Positions 10,692-22,756 of a stretch of DNA of 64,000 nucleotides are shown here, piece by piece. Below the pieces are notes generated by a model that saw nothing but the letters and a program-made list of their open reading frames with translations, was not told the origin of the DNA and searched no databases. The DNA lies in NCBI GenBank assembly GCA_003116995.1, contig BDSL01000083.1, positions 250,501 to 314,500 of the forward strand, read 5' to 3'. The position numbers and the translations under genes are program-made. This stretch comes from Yamagishiella unicocca (taxonomy: Eukaryota > Chlorophyta > Chlorophyceae > Chlamydomonadales > Volvocaceae). The stretch's first letter is position 1; each line of letters opens with the position of its first letter.

Positions 10692-11028
10692 GTGGCAAAA
10701 ATATCGTGTTTCTGCGAGAGGCGCGACGCACTAGCAACAAGGTGCTGGCGCCGGTGTAGGGCGTTTGAAGACTAGAAATTGTGCGATGTGTTGGCATGCA
10801 AAGAGTTGAGCAGTGAATTGTACTGAGGACACCCAATCTCCCCTTCTCCCGTATTTGCATTGTCTACACACGGCTTCCGCCCGTCCCACACGGCTTCCGC
10901 CCGTCCCAATCTTGAGCCAAATGCACAAAATATCGAGCTTGTTCCATTTCCATATTTAAAAACATGCTACTTCATAGTTAGCTGGTGAGCGGCGAGCCCA
11001 TCCTTGACGTTTCCCGCTCTCTACCAAC
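10692..11028. promoter_or_regulatory. Divergent promoter region with a 20-bp tandem duplication
   Basis: This is 337 nt between the start codons of the 116-residue ORF (-) and the HPC2-like gene (+). It contains two exact copies of a 20-bp unit at 10867-10906, about 125 nt upstream of the + strand ATG. No TATA box is convincing. Confidence 0.5.
10867..10906. repeat. 20-bp tandem duplication in a bidirectional promoter
   Basis: The unit CACACGGCTTCCGCCCGTCC is present twice, head to tail, with no mismatch. It could be a duplicated protein-binding site or a simple replication slip. Confidence 0.85.
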
Positions 11029-14000
11029 ATGGCACAGGAGCCACCAAAGCGCAAGCGCATCGTACCCATTCCGGTGGCTGCTCAGGAGGCGGGTGGACCT
11101 GGCCTTTACCCAGTGTACCAGGCACCGGCTGCTGGGGCCCAACCGGAACAGGTGGACTACCACCAGGGCCCATCTACTCTTCCAGGCCGGCGTTTGAGAG
11201 CTGACGTCACTAACAACTACCTCGTCGATTACAAAGAGGTGTGAAATGCCAATGTTGGATACTGGCTTGGCAGCTTTCGGCTGTCCGGGAATTTTCACGA
11301 CGCGGCCCGGTACCTACCGTGCCCCTCCGCTTCCACTACGCTACACGTACAGCTTCTCAGGCAAGATGGTATTGAGCTCAAAGCGGTTAAGGCGCGCAGG
11401 GCGCTGGCTGCGGCCCCCAGGCGGGGCCTTGGCCCCGATGTGTTGCCTGGTATGGCCCGGGTAAGAGCGGCACGCAGTTTTCCACCGCTCTGAGCGCAAT
11501 CGACTTCCAGCCAGATTACGCATACCTTTAATCATGGCATTCGCCTGACCGCATGACAGGGGCTCGGCGGTATGTTGGACCGCCTCGGCCGCACATACAC
11601 GGTGAGGCGTCAAAGGCGCGTGTGTGCGGTGCTCGCTTCGCCTTCACCAGTTGCGGGAGAGTGCGATGCGCAGCAGATGATGTCTGCAAGTCCGTTGCGT
11701 CGTTTGATCATGGATTTTCCCGGCAGTACGTAAACATAACATGTTGACGGTTCCATCTCGTCTCCATGCTGTTGAATTGAGGATCTGCGGGGCGCCCGCT
11801 GTGCTGCGCTGCTTATCTCTCCACTCTCTCTCCCCTGGGCTTCGCAGCCTGCCCATACATGCATGTTGTCATTCGTGCACTGCCGATGAACGCCCGGGTC
11901 CGACCCACCCCCTCCGTTTGACTGCGGCGGCTGCTGGCGGCTGTTGCCCGGTTGCTGCTTGCGGTGGGCCCCGCAGGCGGTTGGCCCTGAGAGCGATGAT
12001 GAGACGAGCAACGGTGAGGCGGAGGAAGCAAGCGAAGCGGAAGCTTCGGTGAGCATGTCTCCAAAACGAAGAAGCTGGGGCGTGGGTGTCCCCATCGCCA
12101 CAAAAACGTTCATTCGCTCAATCCTGTTGCGGTTTGCCCCACGTGCCTTGCGGTCCTGATCCTTCATCGTTTGCTCAACTTGGCAAGATATTTCATGTTT
12201 GGTGCGCCTGGTCGTCACGGTCAGCCGCGGCGGTAGGGCAGAACATACCCCATTGGCCGGAGGGTGATGGCCGTCCCATGTGATCATCCCCCGGCTCCCA
12301 CACACCACGGCGTTTTATTTCCAGTAAGCGCCGCGCGTCGCTCGCTGCGTAGGGAGACTCTGACAGTGACGACGAGGGCGGCTCGGAGGAAGGGGGGGGG
12401 TCGGACGGCGACACGGGGCCGGATGACGGCGGTGGGGCGGCGGGGGGCTCCAACGGCGCAGCGGCGGCAGGGGCCGCTCCAGCGAAGAAGAAGGCCAGGA
12501 GGGTGCGTGACGACATGTACGAGGAGGATTTCATTGACGACGTGGAGGAGATCAAGTACGAACGGGATTGCATGAAGAAGCCCATTTACGAGGGCTTTTG
12601 GATCAACAAGGTGGGCGGCGGGGAGCCGGGAGGGGATGTTGGGCCTAGCGGTCGACTGCGTAAGCATAAGCACAGTGTCAGTATGGGCAGGGCCTTGCTG
12701 ATGCGACGAGTGAGGTGGGTGCTGGCGGAGTGGAGCGGGGGATGCCCGCGCCCCTTGGCCCCTGCGCTATCGCCTGCCCCCAACCGCTGAGACCCCCTTC
12801 ACGCCGCTGCTGGGTCTGTTCGCGCTGCAGGGCCCGATACAGTTCGAGCCGGGCACGGAGGAGGATAGCCAGCCGCGGGTGGTCGGGGGCCGGGTGGCCA
12901 GGCCGCGGCAGCCCGGAGCCCAGCCCGCCAGGGCGAGGCAGCAGCTGGCCGCGGCGGGCGCGGGTGCGGGTCCATCTTCGGGTGCGGGTCCATCTTCGGG
13001 TGCGGGTCCATCTTCGGGTGCGGGTCCTTCTGCGGCTGCAGGTGCGGGGTCGGGGGCGGAGACGCCGCCGGTGAGCACGCCGGTGCGGGCCCCGAAGCGG
13101 CGGGCGGAGGGAGACGGCCAGCAGCCAGCTGGGAAGAAGCGGAAGCAGGTGGGTGGTCCGGGGAGGGTTGGTGCATTGCTTGAACTGTGTAGCTGGGATG
13201 GGGCAGGGGGCAGGATGAGCTGCCGTCTTGCCGGAAGCGCCAGCCTTCTTCCGCCCCCCTCACGGCCGTTCACACCAGCCCCATTAGGCAAGGCTACGTC
13301 CTCCGCCCCTCCGTCCATCCATCCGCGCGCTTACCTCCCGCCCTGCCTTGACCTGACATTGAGAACTTTCCTGCATCTGGTACGTAGTTCCTCCTTTGTC
13401 GGTTCACGGGTTTCCGTCCTTCCAATCCGTTTGCCGTGGACAGGCGGAGGCCAGTGCCGGCGTTCCCAAGTCGCCTGCCCCCGCCGCCGCCGCCGCCGCC
13501 GCCGCCGCCCCATCGGGCGCAGCGCCTGCGCTTCCCGCCACCCGGGCCCCCGGCGGCGCACCACAGCCACCAGCGCCCGCACCCGCTCTTGGCCTGGCGG
13601 CGTTGGCCGCCTCCCTGGGCAAGTCGGTGGCTGCGGCCGCAGCGATAGGGGCGGGAGCGACTGCAGCAACGGCATCTGGAGTCCCTTCTGCGGCACCAGC
13701 GGCAGGTTCCGGAGCGGGCCCCAGCCAGTCAGCAGGTGCGGAGCGGGGCGTTGCGGTTGGGCTGCGATGCGTGGATGCGATGGCTTGCGGGAGGGCTTTG
13801 GTGTTTCATCCACATCGTCCCGCTGCCCTCTCGGCGCCCTCCCCACACCCACTCGGTCAATCCACTCGGTCAATCCGCCCGGTCCATCCACTCGGTTCAT
13901 CCACCCGGTCCACTCACTCAGTCCACCCACCCGCTTCCTCTCCGTCCACGCAGCTGCGCAGCCCGCGCCCGCGCTCGCTGCCGCCCCCTCTGGCTCCGGA

Positions 14001-17000
14001 GCCGCAAGGGCGACAGGGGCTGGAGCGGGAGCGGGGCCTTCCGCCCCGACCCTGCCAACCTCGCCTGGAGGGACCGCGCGCGGAGCCGGGCGGCGGGCAG
14101 CTAACGCCACATCGCTGGAGCCGCTCATTGCCGATTGCTGCTCGAGGCTTGAGGCCGTGGTACGGAGGGTGGGAATGGCGGGCGTCGCCGTACGCCGGGA
14201 GGTTGAGAGGCAACCAGTGGGCTGACACATGAAAGGGAAAGAAAGCCTGAATAGGCAACATGAGCCTGGAGGGAGGAAGTTGGGGCTAATCATAGACCCT
14301 GTAGGAAGCACAGCGCGTCGTAGGCGTGTCGTACGGTATCTGACCTGACCTGATCCTCCTCTTGACCTCCTCTCCCCGGTGTCACGCCTGCAGGCGACTG
14401 CACCCACGGACTTGGCCCAGCTGCTGCGAGCGATCGAGGCCCCGCTGACCCAGGTGGCGCTGTACTTGCACCGAAACTACGACACCGACGAGCCCGGCCA
14501 CAACCGGGGGCTGGAGCAGGTGGCGGCGGCGCTGGCGGCGGCGGCGCCTGACGTGGTTAGCAATGCTGCCGCGGGAGCAGTGGAGCTGAAGAAGGCCGTC
14601 AAGCGCAAGGTGGACAAGAACCTCACGCAGCTGTCGGTTATGGTGGCGGCGATGCAGAAGATGGCGGCGGAGGTGGAGAAGGCGGACGCAGGTGCGGGGG
14701 TGGAGGCGACGAGGGGGGAGAGGGAACCCTTACACACGGGCACCAGCCCTGGTGAGGTAGTGTACACACGGGGAGGAAGGGAGGAGGGGGAGAGTGGACT
14801 TGCTACATAGGTTCAGTGGAGCGATGGACCGCGATTACAATCGCTCCTGTGGTCCGTGACGCACTTGGCCAAAGCCCCGCCTTCCGGCCCCCTTCGCTGC
14901 TTGCTCGCATCCACCTTCTGTGCGCCGCCGCCGCCACTGCGCCCCACCTGCCCGCCGCAGCCGCCGCCACGGAAGCCGGCGGCGCCGCTCACACCAGCGA
15001 CGAGGAGTTCGTGGAGGCCGCGCCCGCCGCCGCAGCCGCCGCTGCCGCCGTGGCGTCCCCCCTCAGCAGCCTGGAGGCCAAGCTGCGCTCCTACCTCAAC
15101 CTCTACCACAAGCTGCACAACGCGGACGACGACACTGCCATCATGCAGGCGCTGGCGGCACAGGTGGGGCACGGGACATGGTGACTGCCATGTTGCGAAT
15201 ATGAGGCTCGGGTAGTTTGCGGACTGTGGGGTTCTTAGGAGGCCGTTGTGCCTTGGGGGACCGGGGCGAGGTAGGGCGTACGCTTATTGGGTGATACCGG
15301 TATGTGTGGTGGCCCGAGTCACAGCCTGAGCCGCCCCCTGGGTCCCATAACCTCGTGTTTCACATGACACGCAATGGCGACGGCCAGCACTCCATCTAGG
15401 CCTTCATCTCGTGCCACAGCCGCCCATCGACCGCACGCCACCGCTCGGCTCCTCCGACGCCCCACCCGCACGCGGCCCTGCAGGCCGGTATCGACATTGC
15501 CCTGCTGCAACGCGCCGTCGCCAGCGTCCAGAGCCGTGCCGGGGGGCAGCGCAAGCGCCAGGCGTCCAAGGCCGCGGGCGCCTCGGACCCGTCGGTGAAG
15601 CAGCTGGCGGCCAACATCATCGCGGAGCTGCACGGAGGGGCGGCAGCGGCGCAGGCGCTGGCGGCGGCGACGGGGGCAGCAGCGGGAACGTCATCAGGGG
15701 CGGCGGCGGCGACGGCAGCGCCGACAGCGCCGCCGCCTGCAGCCGCGACGGCGCTGCCGTCACCGCAGGAGGCGGCGCCAACGGCGGCAGCGAGGGCGGC
15801 GGGGACGGGAGCAGCGGCGGCCACGACGTCGGCCGCAGCTCCAGCAGCGCCATCTCGCGCGGTGGCGTCGTTGCTGAAGTCGTTTGCTGCGGCGGCGGGG
15901 GCGGCGGGGGGCCCAGGTGGGTTGAATCCTCGTGAGGTTGTCGGAAGCCACGGTCAGGGGTATTTGGGGCGCCAGCTGTGTGTTTCAGCGACCGCCAAGG
16001 CCCGCCACTACCACCATAACGACCCAGGTGTTGCTTGCTCTGTCCGGGCGGTTCTTTTCCCCGCGACCCAACCTGGAAGACGCCCGTGGTGCTGATGTGC
16101 TGATGCATGCAGGGCCATCAACATCCGCGGCGGGGGCATCAGATGTGGGTGACGATGCGGCGGCAGCAACGGCGGCTGAGGCGGCGGCGCAACCGGAGGG
16201 CCGCCAGTTCCCAGCTCCCGCGGTGGACAAGGAGCAGCAGGCGCAATGCTGGGTGGGTCAGCGAGGAAACCCACAACCCACGTACACGACATAGGGATAC
16301 GCTAGCAAAACGAGGGTTGCTGGCATGTGGACGCGGCAACGAGAAAACTAGTTAGCACGGACAGGAAAAAAAGAAAATAAGGAAGACCAGTTGGAAAATG
16401 GCCGAGGTGGAGCGCCTGGGCGGGCTCGCGAGGCGCTCACGCGCTGCTGTTGCCTCGGCCAGTGTTTGCCGGGTGGCCGAACTGGCGGGGTTCATTCCGT
16501 ACCTGCAGTTCGAGGCGGCAGCCAGTCCCGCAGGACGTTACTCACCTCCTTTGCGTGGCGGTAGCCGTGAGGGCGCCGCTCCGAACCCCTTGCTTCTCGC
16601 CGCCTCGCGACCCCCTCATACCCGCCCGCCCTCTCCACCCCTCCTCTTCACGCCGGCCCCCCCCCCCGCAGGCGGCCTTGAAGGCCCACCCTGGAGCGAG
16701 CGAGGAGCTCCTGCAGAAGGCGTTTGCGGCGGCGTCGAACAGCGTGTGGGCCACCATGCTGGTCAAGGTGGGCGGTTCGGGACAAGGGAGGTTTAGGGTT
16801 TCGGCTAGGGTGTGCTGGTGGCAAACGAGGGGAGGCCGACCGAGAAGGAGCCTTGTCGCTCATTACGGTGTTCTGCGATTCATCACCACTCTCCCTGCGC
16901 CTGCCCCTTCGCCTCCCTCCTCCACTCTGTCTTCCCCTCCAACTATCCTGTCCCATCGCACAAACGAATTTTATGCCACCCACCCACACCCGCCCTGACC

Positions 17001-18427
17001 CCTGGGTCGCACCTCAGGTCCTCTGCTTCGAGCCTCAGGGAGCCAAGGTGGCCGACATCAGGGATCGGGGCCTGAGCCGGGGCTATATCTCCTGGCCCGC
17101 GGACAAGTCCTCCGACGACCTCGATCGTCAGGTGCGCCAGAACCTCAAGCGACAAGCCATGGAGCCGCATGTGATCCACATTGGGGACCACAGGTACCTG
17201 CTCCAGGCTATGAACCCGGAGGCCAAGTCCGTTCCCCGCCCATCCGCCGGCCGTGGCGGCGGCGGCGCGGGCGGCGGTGCTGGTGCCGGTGCTAACGGCG
17301 CCGGCGCCGCTGTGAGCGTTTCGCCGGTGAACATTGTTTTGGCGAACGCTGGCGCCTTTGCGGCGGCCGCGGGGGGTCCGGTGCCGTTCGTGCTACCCAG
17401 TGAGCCGTCGGGGGCCCTGGTGGCAGCGGCGGCGGCGGCGCTGGCGGCGCCCGCCGGGAGGACGAGTCTGGGCACCGAGGCTGCACCCGCCGCGGCCGCG
17501 GGAGCCGGCGGCGCTGCGGCTGGCGGCGCTGCGGCTGCCGTTGCTGCGGCTGCCGGCGCGGCTGGTGGCGGGGCTGACGAGGAGCCGACGATCGCTGACG
17601 GACAGCAGTGCATCGCATGCGTGGAGGTGAGGGTGTGGCCCAGGAGGGGGCGCGCGGAGGGGGCGGGCTGTGTGCCGCGCCGCGCAATACACATACTGCT
17701 ATTGTACGGCCGCCTCCTTCCTCTTATGGCGCGTCCCTTTGCGCGCCGGTGGTGGCCCAGGGCCCGGGCTCCCGCACCAGTGGCCGTTGGCCCATACGCT
17801 CTTCGCCTCGTCCAGCTTTCCCTGACCCACACCTTTGGGATCCTCCCTGTTGGGCGATCTGCCCTTGGGTTACCCTGCCGTCTGTGCAACCCCCCGTCCC
17901 TGCACCGCCTATCCATTCCGCACCCCCACCGCCGCCGCATCCGACCCCCACCCCATGCGGCGCGCTCCCCCCCCCACCGCCACGTCACCCCTTCACCGCA
18001 GGCCGCTGTGCGATTGGGCGCCAACGAGACGAGAGTGAGGGAAGCCCTCGCCAGCTTGCGGTCCCGCATCGGTCGCGCAGTGTTCAAGGTGCTGTGCCAC
18101 ACCGGACCTGAGGGGCTCCGCGTCAGCGACATTGCCCGCACCGCCGTGGCCATGAGGTTGGCCGATTGGCCGGCGGATGTGGACCGCACCAGCAGCATCC
18201 ACCAGCAGCTGCGTAACAGCACCCTCATGGTGCATGTGGGCGGCCATCGGTACGCGCTGGCGTTCTTCCCCGGGGTGGTGGCTGTGCCCAAACCGAATCG
18301 AGGGGGCGGCGGTGGCGGGGCGGCTGGTGGTGGTGGTGGTGGTGCCGCTGCCGCCGGCGGGGGTGACGTTGGAGCGGGCGGGGTTGGGGCGGGGCCAGGG
18401 CCGGCAAACAATGGCGTGGAGGGGTGA
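11029..18427 (+). CDS. HPC2/ubinuclein-like protein with two C-terminal HARE-HTH-like winged helices
   Basis: Sixteen exons can be joined in phase (11029-11240, 11361-11460, 11560-11601, 11977-12048, 12353-12610, 12831-13148, 13444-13735, 13954-14168, 14394-14691, 14961-15163, 15484-15916, 16113-16252, about 16542-16574, 16672-16767, 17018-17626, 18002-18427), giving about 1248 residues. Near residues 193-236, EEDFIDDVEE...Y.GFWINKGPIQF fits the HPC2/ubinuclein (HUN) domain, which contacts HIRA in replication-independent H3.3 deposition. The middle is Ala/Gly/Pro-rich with short helical blocks (around residues 504-700). The C-terminus has two related units of about 90 residues, each with VKVLC or FKVLC, V.DI, WPAD and HRY, resembling HARE-HTH winged helices. 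The junction at 16253-16541 is the weakest point: the gene could instead stop at 16294, with a second gene following. TGTAA lies at 19125. Confidence 0.65.
12961..13029 (+). repeat. 18-bp coding tandem repeat (GAGPSS units)
   Basis: Nearly perfect 18-bp units (GGTGCGGGTCCATCTTCG) occur about 3.5 times in exon 6 of the HPC2-like gene and code for repeated GAGPSS. They are in frame and lie in a disordered linker. Confidence 0.8.
13851..13930 (+). repeat. Short degenerate repeat in an HPC2-like intron
   Basis: Units close to TCCACTCGGTCAA / TCCACCCGGTCC recur about six times in the intron between exons 7 and 8, up to its pyrimidine-rich 3' end. Confidence 0.65.
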
Positions 18428-19124
18428 CATGTGCTGATGGTGTTTCCGGTGCGAGTGGAGGGACGCAGGACTGGGGGGCGGGTCGCTTGGACACATGGGG
18501 GGCCACGGAGTGGGCGCTGCCTCCCCCCACACACTCCGCTGCCCTCCCCCCCACACTAACACACACACTCAGCGGGCGCACGGGAGTCACCGGTTACTCC
18601 CACTTGGTAGCGGTCGTGCATCTACCATGGGAGTGCAAGTTGTTGTAGTCGGTCAGGCGCGCATGTCGGTGCTCGCGATCAAAGTCGTGTCGGCGGCGCA
18701 TGTTGACGAACCTACTGACATGGTGGTGCGGTTTCACTCTCGGCTGAACGAGGCATGATGGGCGTTAAGTAAGGGGTGGGACGCGACTGCAACAGGCATG
18801 GTGCGACAGACGTAGGGCGACCCGCAGGCGCTGAGGCAGGACTGGGACGAGGAAGGGCGCACTTGTGCCGGAGGGACATGTCCAGAAGGGGCGCCACGGC
18901 GTGCAGGGCAGGGATGTTGCGGCCATACAAAGCTGGGGCCCACTTAGAATGAGTAAACGAGAACGTCTTGCCATCAACGGCAGCTTGAATGTTGAGCTGT
19001 TGAGAACACATCCCCGCAAGGGGCAATTCAGCACCAGCTGGCGTTAAGTGCAATGCAGCTCAATCGACACGCGCATTGGGTACGTGTACGCCGCAACGGA
19101 GCCATTTTACAGGCTGGATAGAGA

Positions 19125-19129
19125 TGTAA
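19125..19129 (+). terminator. Probable poly(A) signal TGTAA (HPC2-like)
   Basis: First TGTAA after the stop at 18427, within a convergent arrangement. Confidence 0.5.
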
Positions 19130-19772
19130 TGAAGAGAATTCGTGCGTCAAAACGCACGACATAGTTCCCACAGGGAAAAGACTTGCGCCAAAAATATGTA
19201 CGGACGTCTGTTCAGCGTCACGAGGTTCCTGACAGTGTTATCACGGTAACCGAACCAAAGAATGGGCCTTCAACGAGGAGACAAATTGGAGATTTCGACA
19301 GGCACTATGACAACGATTGCCCCCACCCCCAACAAGGAACAACGTGTAGGACCCCCACGACTAAGTGGCCAGCGCCAGAGGGTATGGCGCAAATATGGCA
19401 CTAGGGGACTAGCCCGTCAGCTTACCAAACCCGGCTGAGACGCACCAGGCGTCATTTATGCCGTCCTAAGGTGGTGTCACCAATGGCAACCTAACCGCCA
19501 GAGCATCCAAACGAGAGCATTCAAACGATAACACGCAGGCCACAGCACCCTTGCTCGCACCCCACCACAAGCAACAACACAGCTTTGTGCTTCTTCGCCA
19601 CAAACCTGCGGGCCTGTAAACAACCGCAGAAGGCACGAGCCGACGACCAACCATTACCAAAAAGACACTTCAAAGCAAAGAGCGCCAGATACCGCGATAC
19701 AGCGCGTGCTATGCCCATCACAGCGAGACCCCCAGATAACGAGTCACTGAGCTCGCACAGCAGCTACGTGGC

Positions 19773-19777
19773 TTACA
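19773..19777 (-). terminator. Probable poly(A) signal TGTAA (coiled-coil gene, -)
   Basis: First minus-strand TGTAA after the stop at 20521. Confidence 0.5.
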
Positions 19778-20520
19778 TCTGCCAGAAAGCCGTTGCCTGG
19801 CACGAATCCAACATGCTCTTAACCCGCCCCAACCACCAGTCCCTGCCTAATACGGCGAGCGGGGAGCAGCATATGTGCCGCCTCCGCCAGCCGCGTCACC
19901 ACTGCCCAGCCTGCACCATTGTGATCCCACCCCCCCCAGGCCGAACTCGCACAGCACAAAGTGCGCCTAGGGTCCTCCGTGATGTGCAGCCGAATGCCGT
20001 GCACAACAAAACGGCGCGATCCCCGCTGAACCTGCGCCCTGCACCACTACTGCAGACAAGATACATTCCATCGCCCACATCTTATCATAACACCACTCCT
20101 TGCCGGCTTCAGCTGCAAATTTATATCAACACAGTGCAACAATAGCGGGCTGCATCAACAAGAAAGCATGTGCAAGGAAGTCGCGTCCCTTCGTCGCCCG
20201 CGGTCGCATAATGATGCTGGTACACGGTTTCCTGCGGCAATGGAAACCAAACACGGTGGTACATGCACCTGGCAACAGCCGCGAGCGCAACACGCATGCA
20301 CACAAGTCGGCAAGTAATGCCTGAAGATTGGGTTTAATCACTCGCACCGTTCGTAACAGCGCAACATCCCTCAACACCACGTCGCAGACCAGCAAAGAAA
20401 GGTTCCTCTGGTTGCGCCAACGCTTAAAATCCACCGAAACAGTTTGTAGTTGTTACCAGGACCATGTCACAAACAACCAAAGTTGACGTTCGCGCACGGC
20501 CTGTTCTGCAGCAGCGGCGG

Positions 20521-22270
20521 TTACTGCAACGGCTGTGTTCCTCCCGCCGCCGCCCTGCGCAGGCGGGCGAGCTGCCTATGGTTATCCAGACAGGCGCTGC
20601 GCCAGTCATACAGCTCCTCGTGCAGAGCCGCCGCGTGAGCCCGCATTGCCACCAGTTGCTGCGACAGGCGCTGAGCCTGACGGCTGCTGCAGAGCAGGGC
20701 AGCGTGAGCGCGGTCGGTGCGGCGCACCTCAAGAGCAAGCAGCGGGTGCAGCCGGGGGGAGGGCCCACGCGCAGCCGACCCGGCGGCGGTCGATGCATCT
20801 GGTGCATCGACGCAAGCAAGGCCAGAATTGGCGGCACTCCCGTAATCACAAGTGTGCTGTTGGGGAACCGGTGCCTGCTCTGTGGTTGGAGGTGGAGAAC
20901 CTGCCGTCGGCATTGCCAAACGCTCCGCGGAAAAGCTCGACAGTGTAGGCAGAGCGTCATGAGCCTGGGGCGTGTCCAGCCGAAGCAGTGTCAACAATTT
21001 CATAGTCGACGAAGGCTCTGCCATAGCGCTCTCCGTCTCGACGCCCGCGCCACGGGCGGAGCTCGCTTGTTCCACAGATGATGTATCCTGCTCGTGCACG
21101 AACGACTCCCCACTTGGGCGCTGTGGCTGTGCATGCAGGTCCAATTCAGCCGCTTGGGCCGCGGCTGCATCTGACGCTCGGTGTGCCTGCTCGAGCCGAC
21201 CTTGCTGGCGTAGCTCTGAGCGCAGAGCGACAATCTGTTCGTCTCGCTCCTGCACTTGTCGCTCCAGGGCCCTGCTAGCCGCACGTTGGTCGCTTAGCTG
21301 CTGCTCCAACGCACGCGCCCGAACGTCTGCCGCATGAGCTTTCGCAATCAGGGAGTCTATGAACGGCGCTGTTGCCAGCCCCGACGTTGATTCCGGGCAA
21401 TTTTCTTGTGAAGTTTTGAGGAAACGGCTGTGACGGGACCCCAGCATGGGCGCTGAGTGCGGAGCTTCAGTCGGACCGTACGCAGGAGCGTCCTCACGAG
21501 CGAAGGCGCACAAGCGCCTCGCGAAGTTGACGCTATCAGGCGAGTCATTAGCAATCGTATCCCCAAAATTGCGTCCATAAGTATAGCCCCGGCTAGCATG
21601 CGAACTGCTGACAGGGCTGTGTGAAATGCCTGAGTCACCGGCACCATTTGGAGTCGCTGGCTCGCCGAGGCAGCATGGCGAAACCCTTGACCTGTCACAT
21701 GAAAATCCAACAGGAAAGCCGTCTATAACCTTTCGTGCGAAAGCTGCGGCATTCGTAACTCGGAAGCCAAGCTGGCCACTTTGGCAGCATCCAATTTGCT
21801 ACAATTCATTTGCTACTCTAACGTAAAAACGCAAGGATTCGATCGCACGGCATTTGCACTGCTCAAAAAAATTGGAGCGGCACGTGGACAGGAAGACGAC
21901 AGGTTTGCATAGTTACCTTACAGACGCAGCGCCGACCCCAGTATTGAAAAAGTCCACCAAGGTGCTCGGGTCACTGTACTCTTGGCCTGGCGTCAAAGAC
22001 GTCTTGCTAAGAATGATTCCATTGTCACCGTTTCGGCTGTCACAGCCCCTGCAATATGACAGGATTGTCATTAAACATGATGATGGTCACGTTGTTGAAG
22101 CTCCAAAGAGCTCCTCGTGTCCTCGAGGAGGCTAGCCTCGGAAAGCGGTATGACCGAAGACCGCGCGCTTACGCGACCTACCCAGCGTCAAGGCCCAGCT
22201 GTGACCCGCAGTCCTCGTTGTGGTTTGAGCCGAAGCTGGTGAACCCCGCGTGCTGGGCGCCCACAAGCAT
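20521..22270 (-). CDS. Coiled-coil protein of unknown function (about 497 aa)
   Basis: Three exons on the minus strand: 22270-22182 (ATG, peptide MLVGAQHAGFTSFGSN...), 22048-21922 and 21798-20521, with phases 2 and 0. The second exon ends FFNTGVGAAS and the third starts after a TAG acceptor with QIGCCQSGQLGFRV. Residues from about 200 on include a long heptad-like helix (IAKAHAADVRARALEQQLSD, then ERQVQERDEQIVALRSEL). A Ser/Pro-rich linker and a C-terminal helical block (RLSQQLVAMRAHAAALHEEL) follow. I recognise no family. It could be a cytoskeletal or basal-body component, but nothing in the sequence proves that. It sits 486 nt downstream of PIG-Q on the same strand, with no minus-strand TGTAA between them. 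Confidence 0.6.
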
Positions 22271-22756
22271 TGAACGCGGAGCCTGTATACAAGCACCTCT
22301 TGCCTTAAGTAAATAGGCGCCGTCAACGTTCTCTCGTAATGAACTGTACAGTTAGCACGAAAATATTCACAAGACAATTGGCTCGGTATTATATTGGGGG
22401 TATTAGGCAATTAGTGGACGATTCGTTTCGGTTGACCCAAATATACCGTATGCCCATGGGGATCCTGTGGGTTGCCTTGTGCCCTTGCCCACTCGGGGTA
22501 TCACTATTTATCCTAGCATTCCAATTCAGCCTCGCTTTTCGCCACTGGTCGATAGCCTCTCGCTCCACCTGAGCCATCTTGTCCTTGAAACGGCCAAGCC
22601 GCTTCACATGTCACAATCTAGCACTCGGACCAAGCAATTGGCCGAAATTTTCAAACTACTGTTAAGAGTATCTAACACGAAGCTGCCGCTACGCTGTTGT
22701 TAGGACGTTGGCACCTTTGCACGCTGCCACGGAACGTTGTATATCATGTCCAAACT
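22271..22756 (-). other. Spacer between PIG-Q and the coiled-coil gene
   Basis: This is 486 nt on the minus strand between a stop codon and the next ATG. No minus-strand TGTAA is present. An open stretch at 22607-22389 reads KRLGRFKDKMAQVEREAIDQ..., which looks helical and charged and could be a small ORF, a 5' exon or chance. I could not attach it to either neighbour with matching phases. Confidence 0.35.

Larger units (their letters stand above)
18428..20520. other. Convergent 3' UTRs (HPC2-like + / coiled-coil gene -)
   Basis: The probable poly(A) signals are TGTAA at 19125-19129 for the + strand gene (UTR about 700 nt) and TTACA at 19773-19777 for the - strand gene (UTR about 750 nt). 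I see no gene here. The 186-codon open frame at 19585-20145 (+) runs antisense to the minus-strand 3' UTR and lacks GC-rich third positions. Confidence 0.5.

Noticed and set aside
13331..14407. 358-codon minus-strand frame opposite the HPC2-like gene
   Set aside because: Shadow of GC-rich alanine/glycine codons; the + strand exons have matching splice sites and phases.
17128..18534. 468-codon minus-strand frame opposite the winged-helix exons
   Set aside because: Runs straight through a + strand intron and both exons; a codon-bias shadow.
19585..20145. 186-codon + strand frame
   Set aside because: Antisense to the 3' UTR of the coiled-coil gene; no GC-rich third positions.
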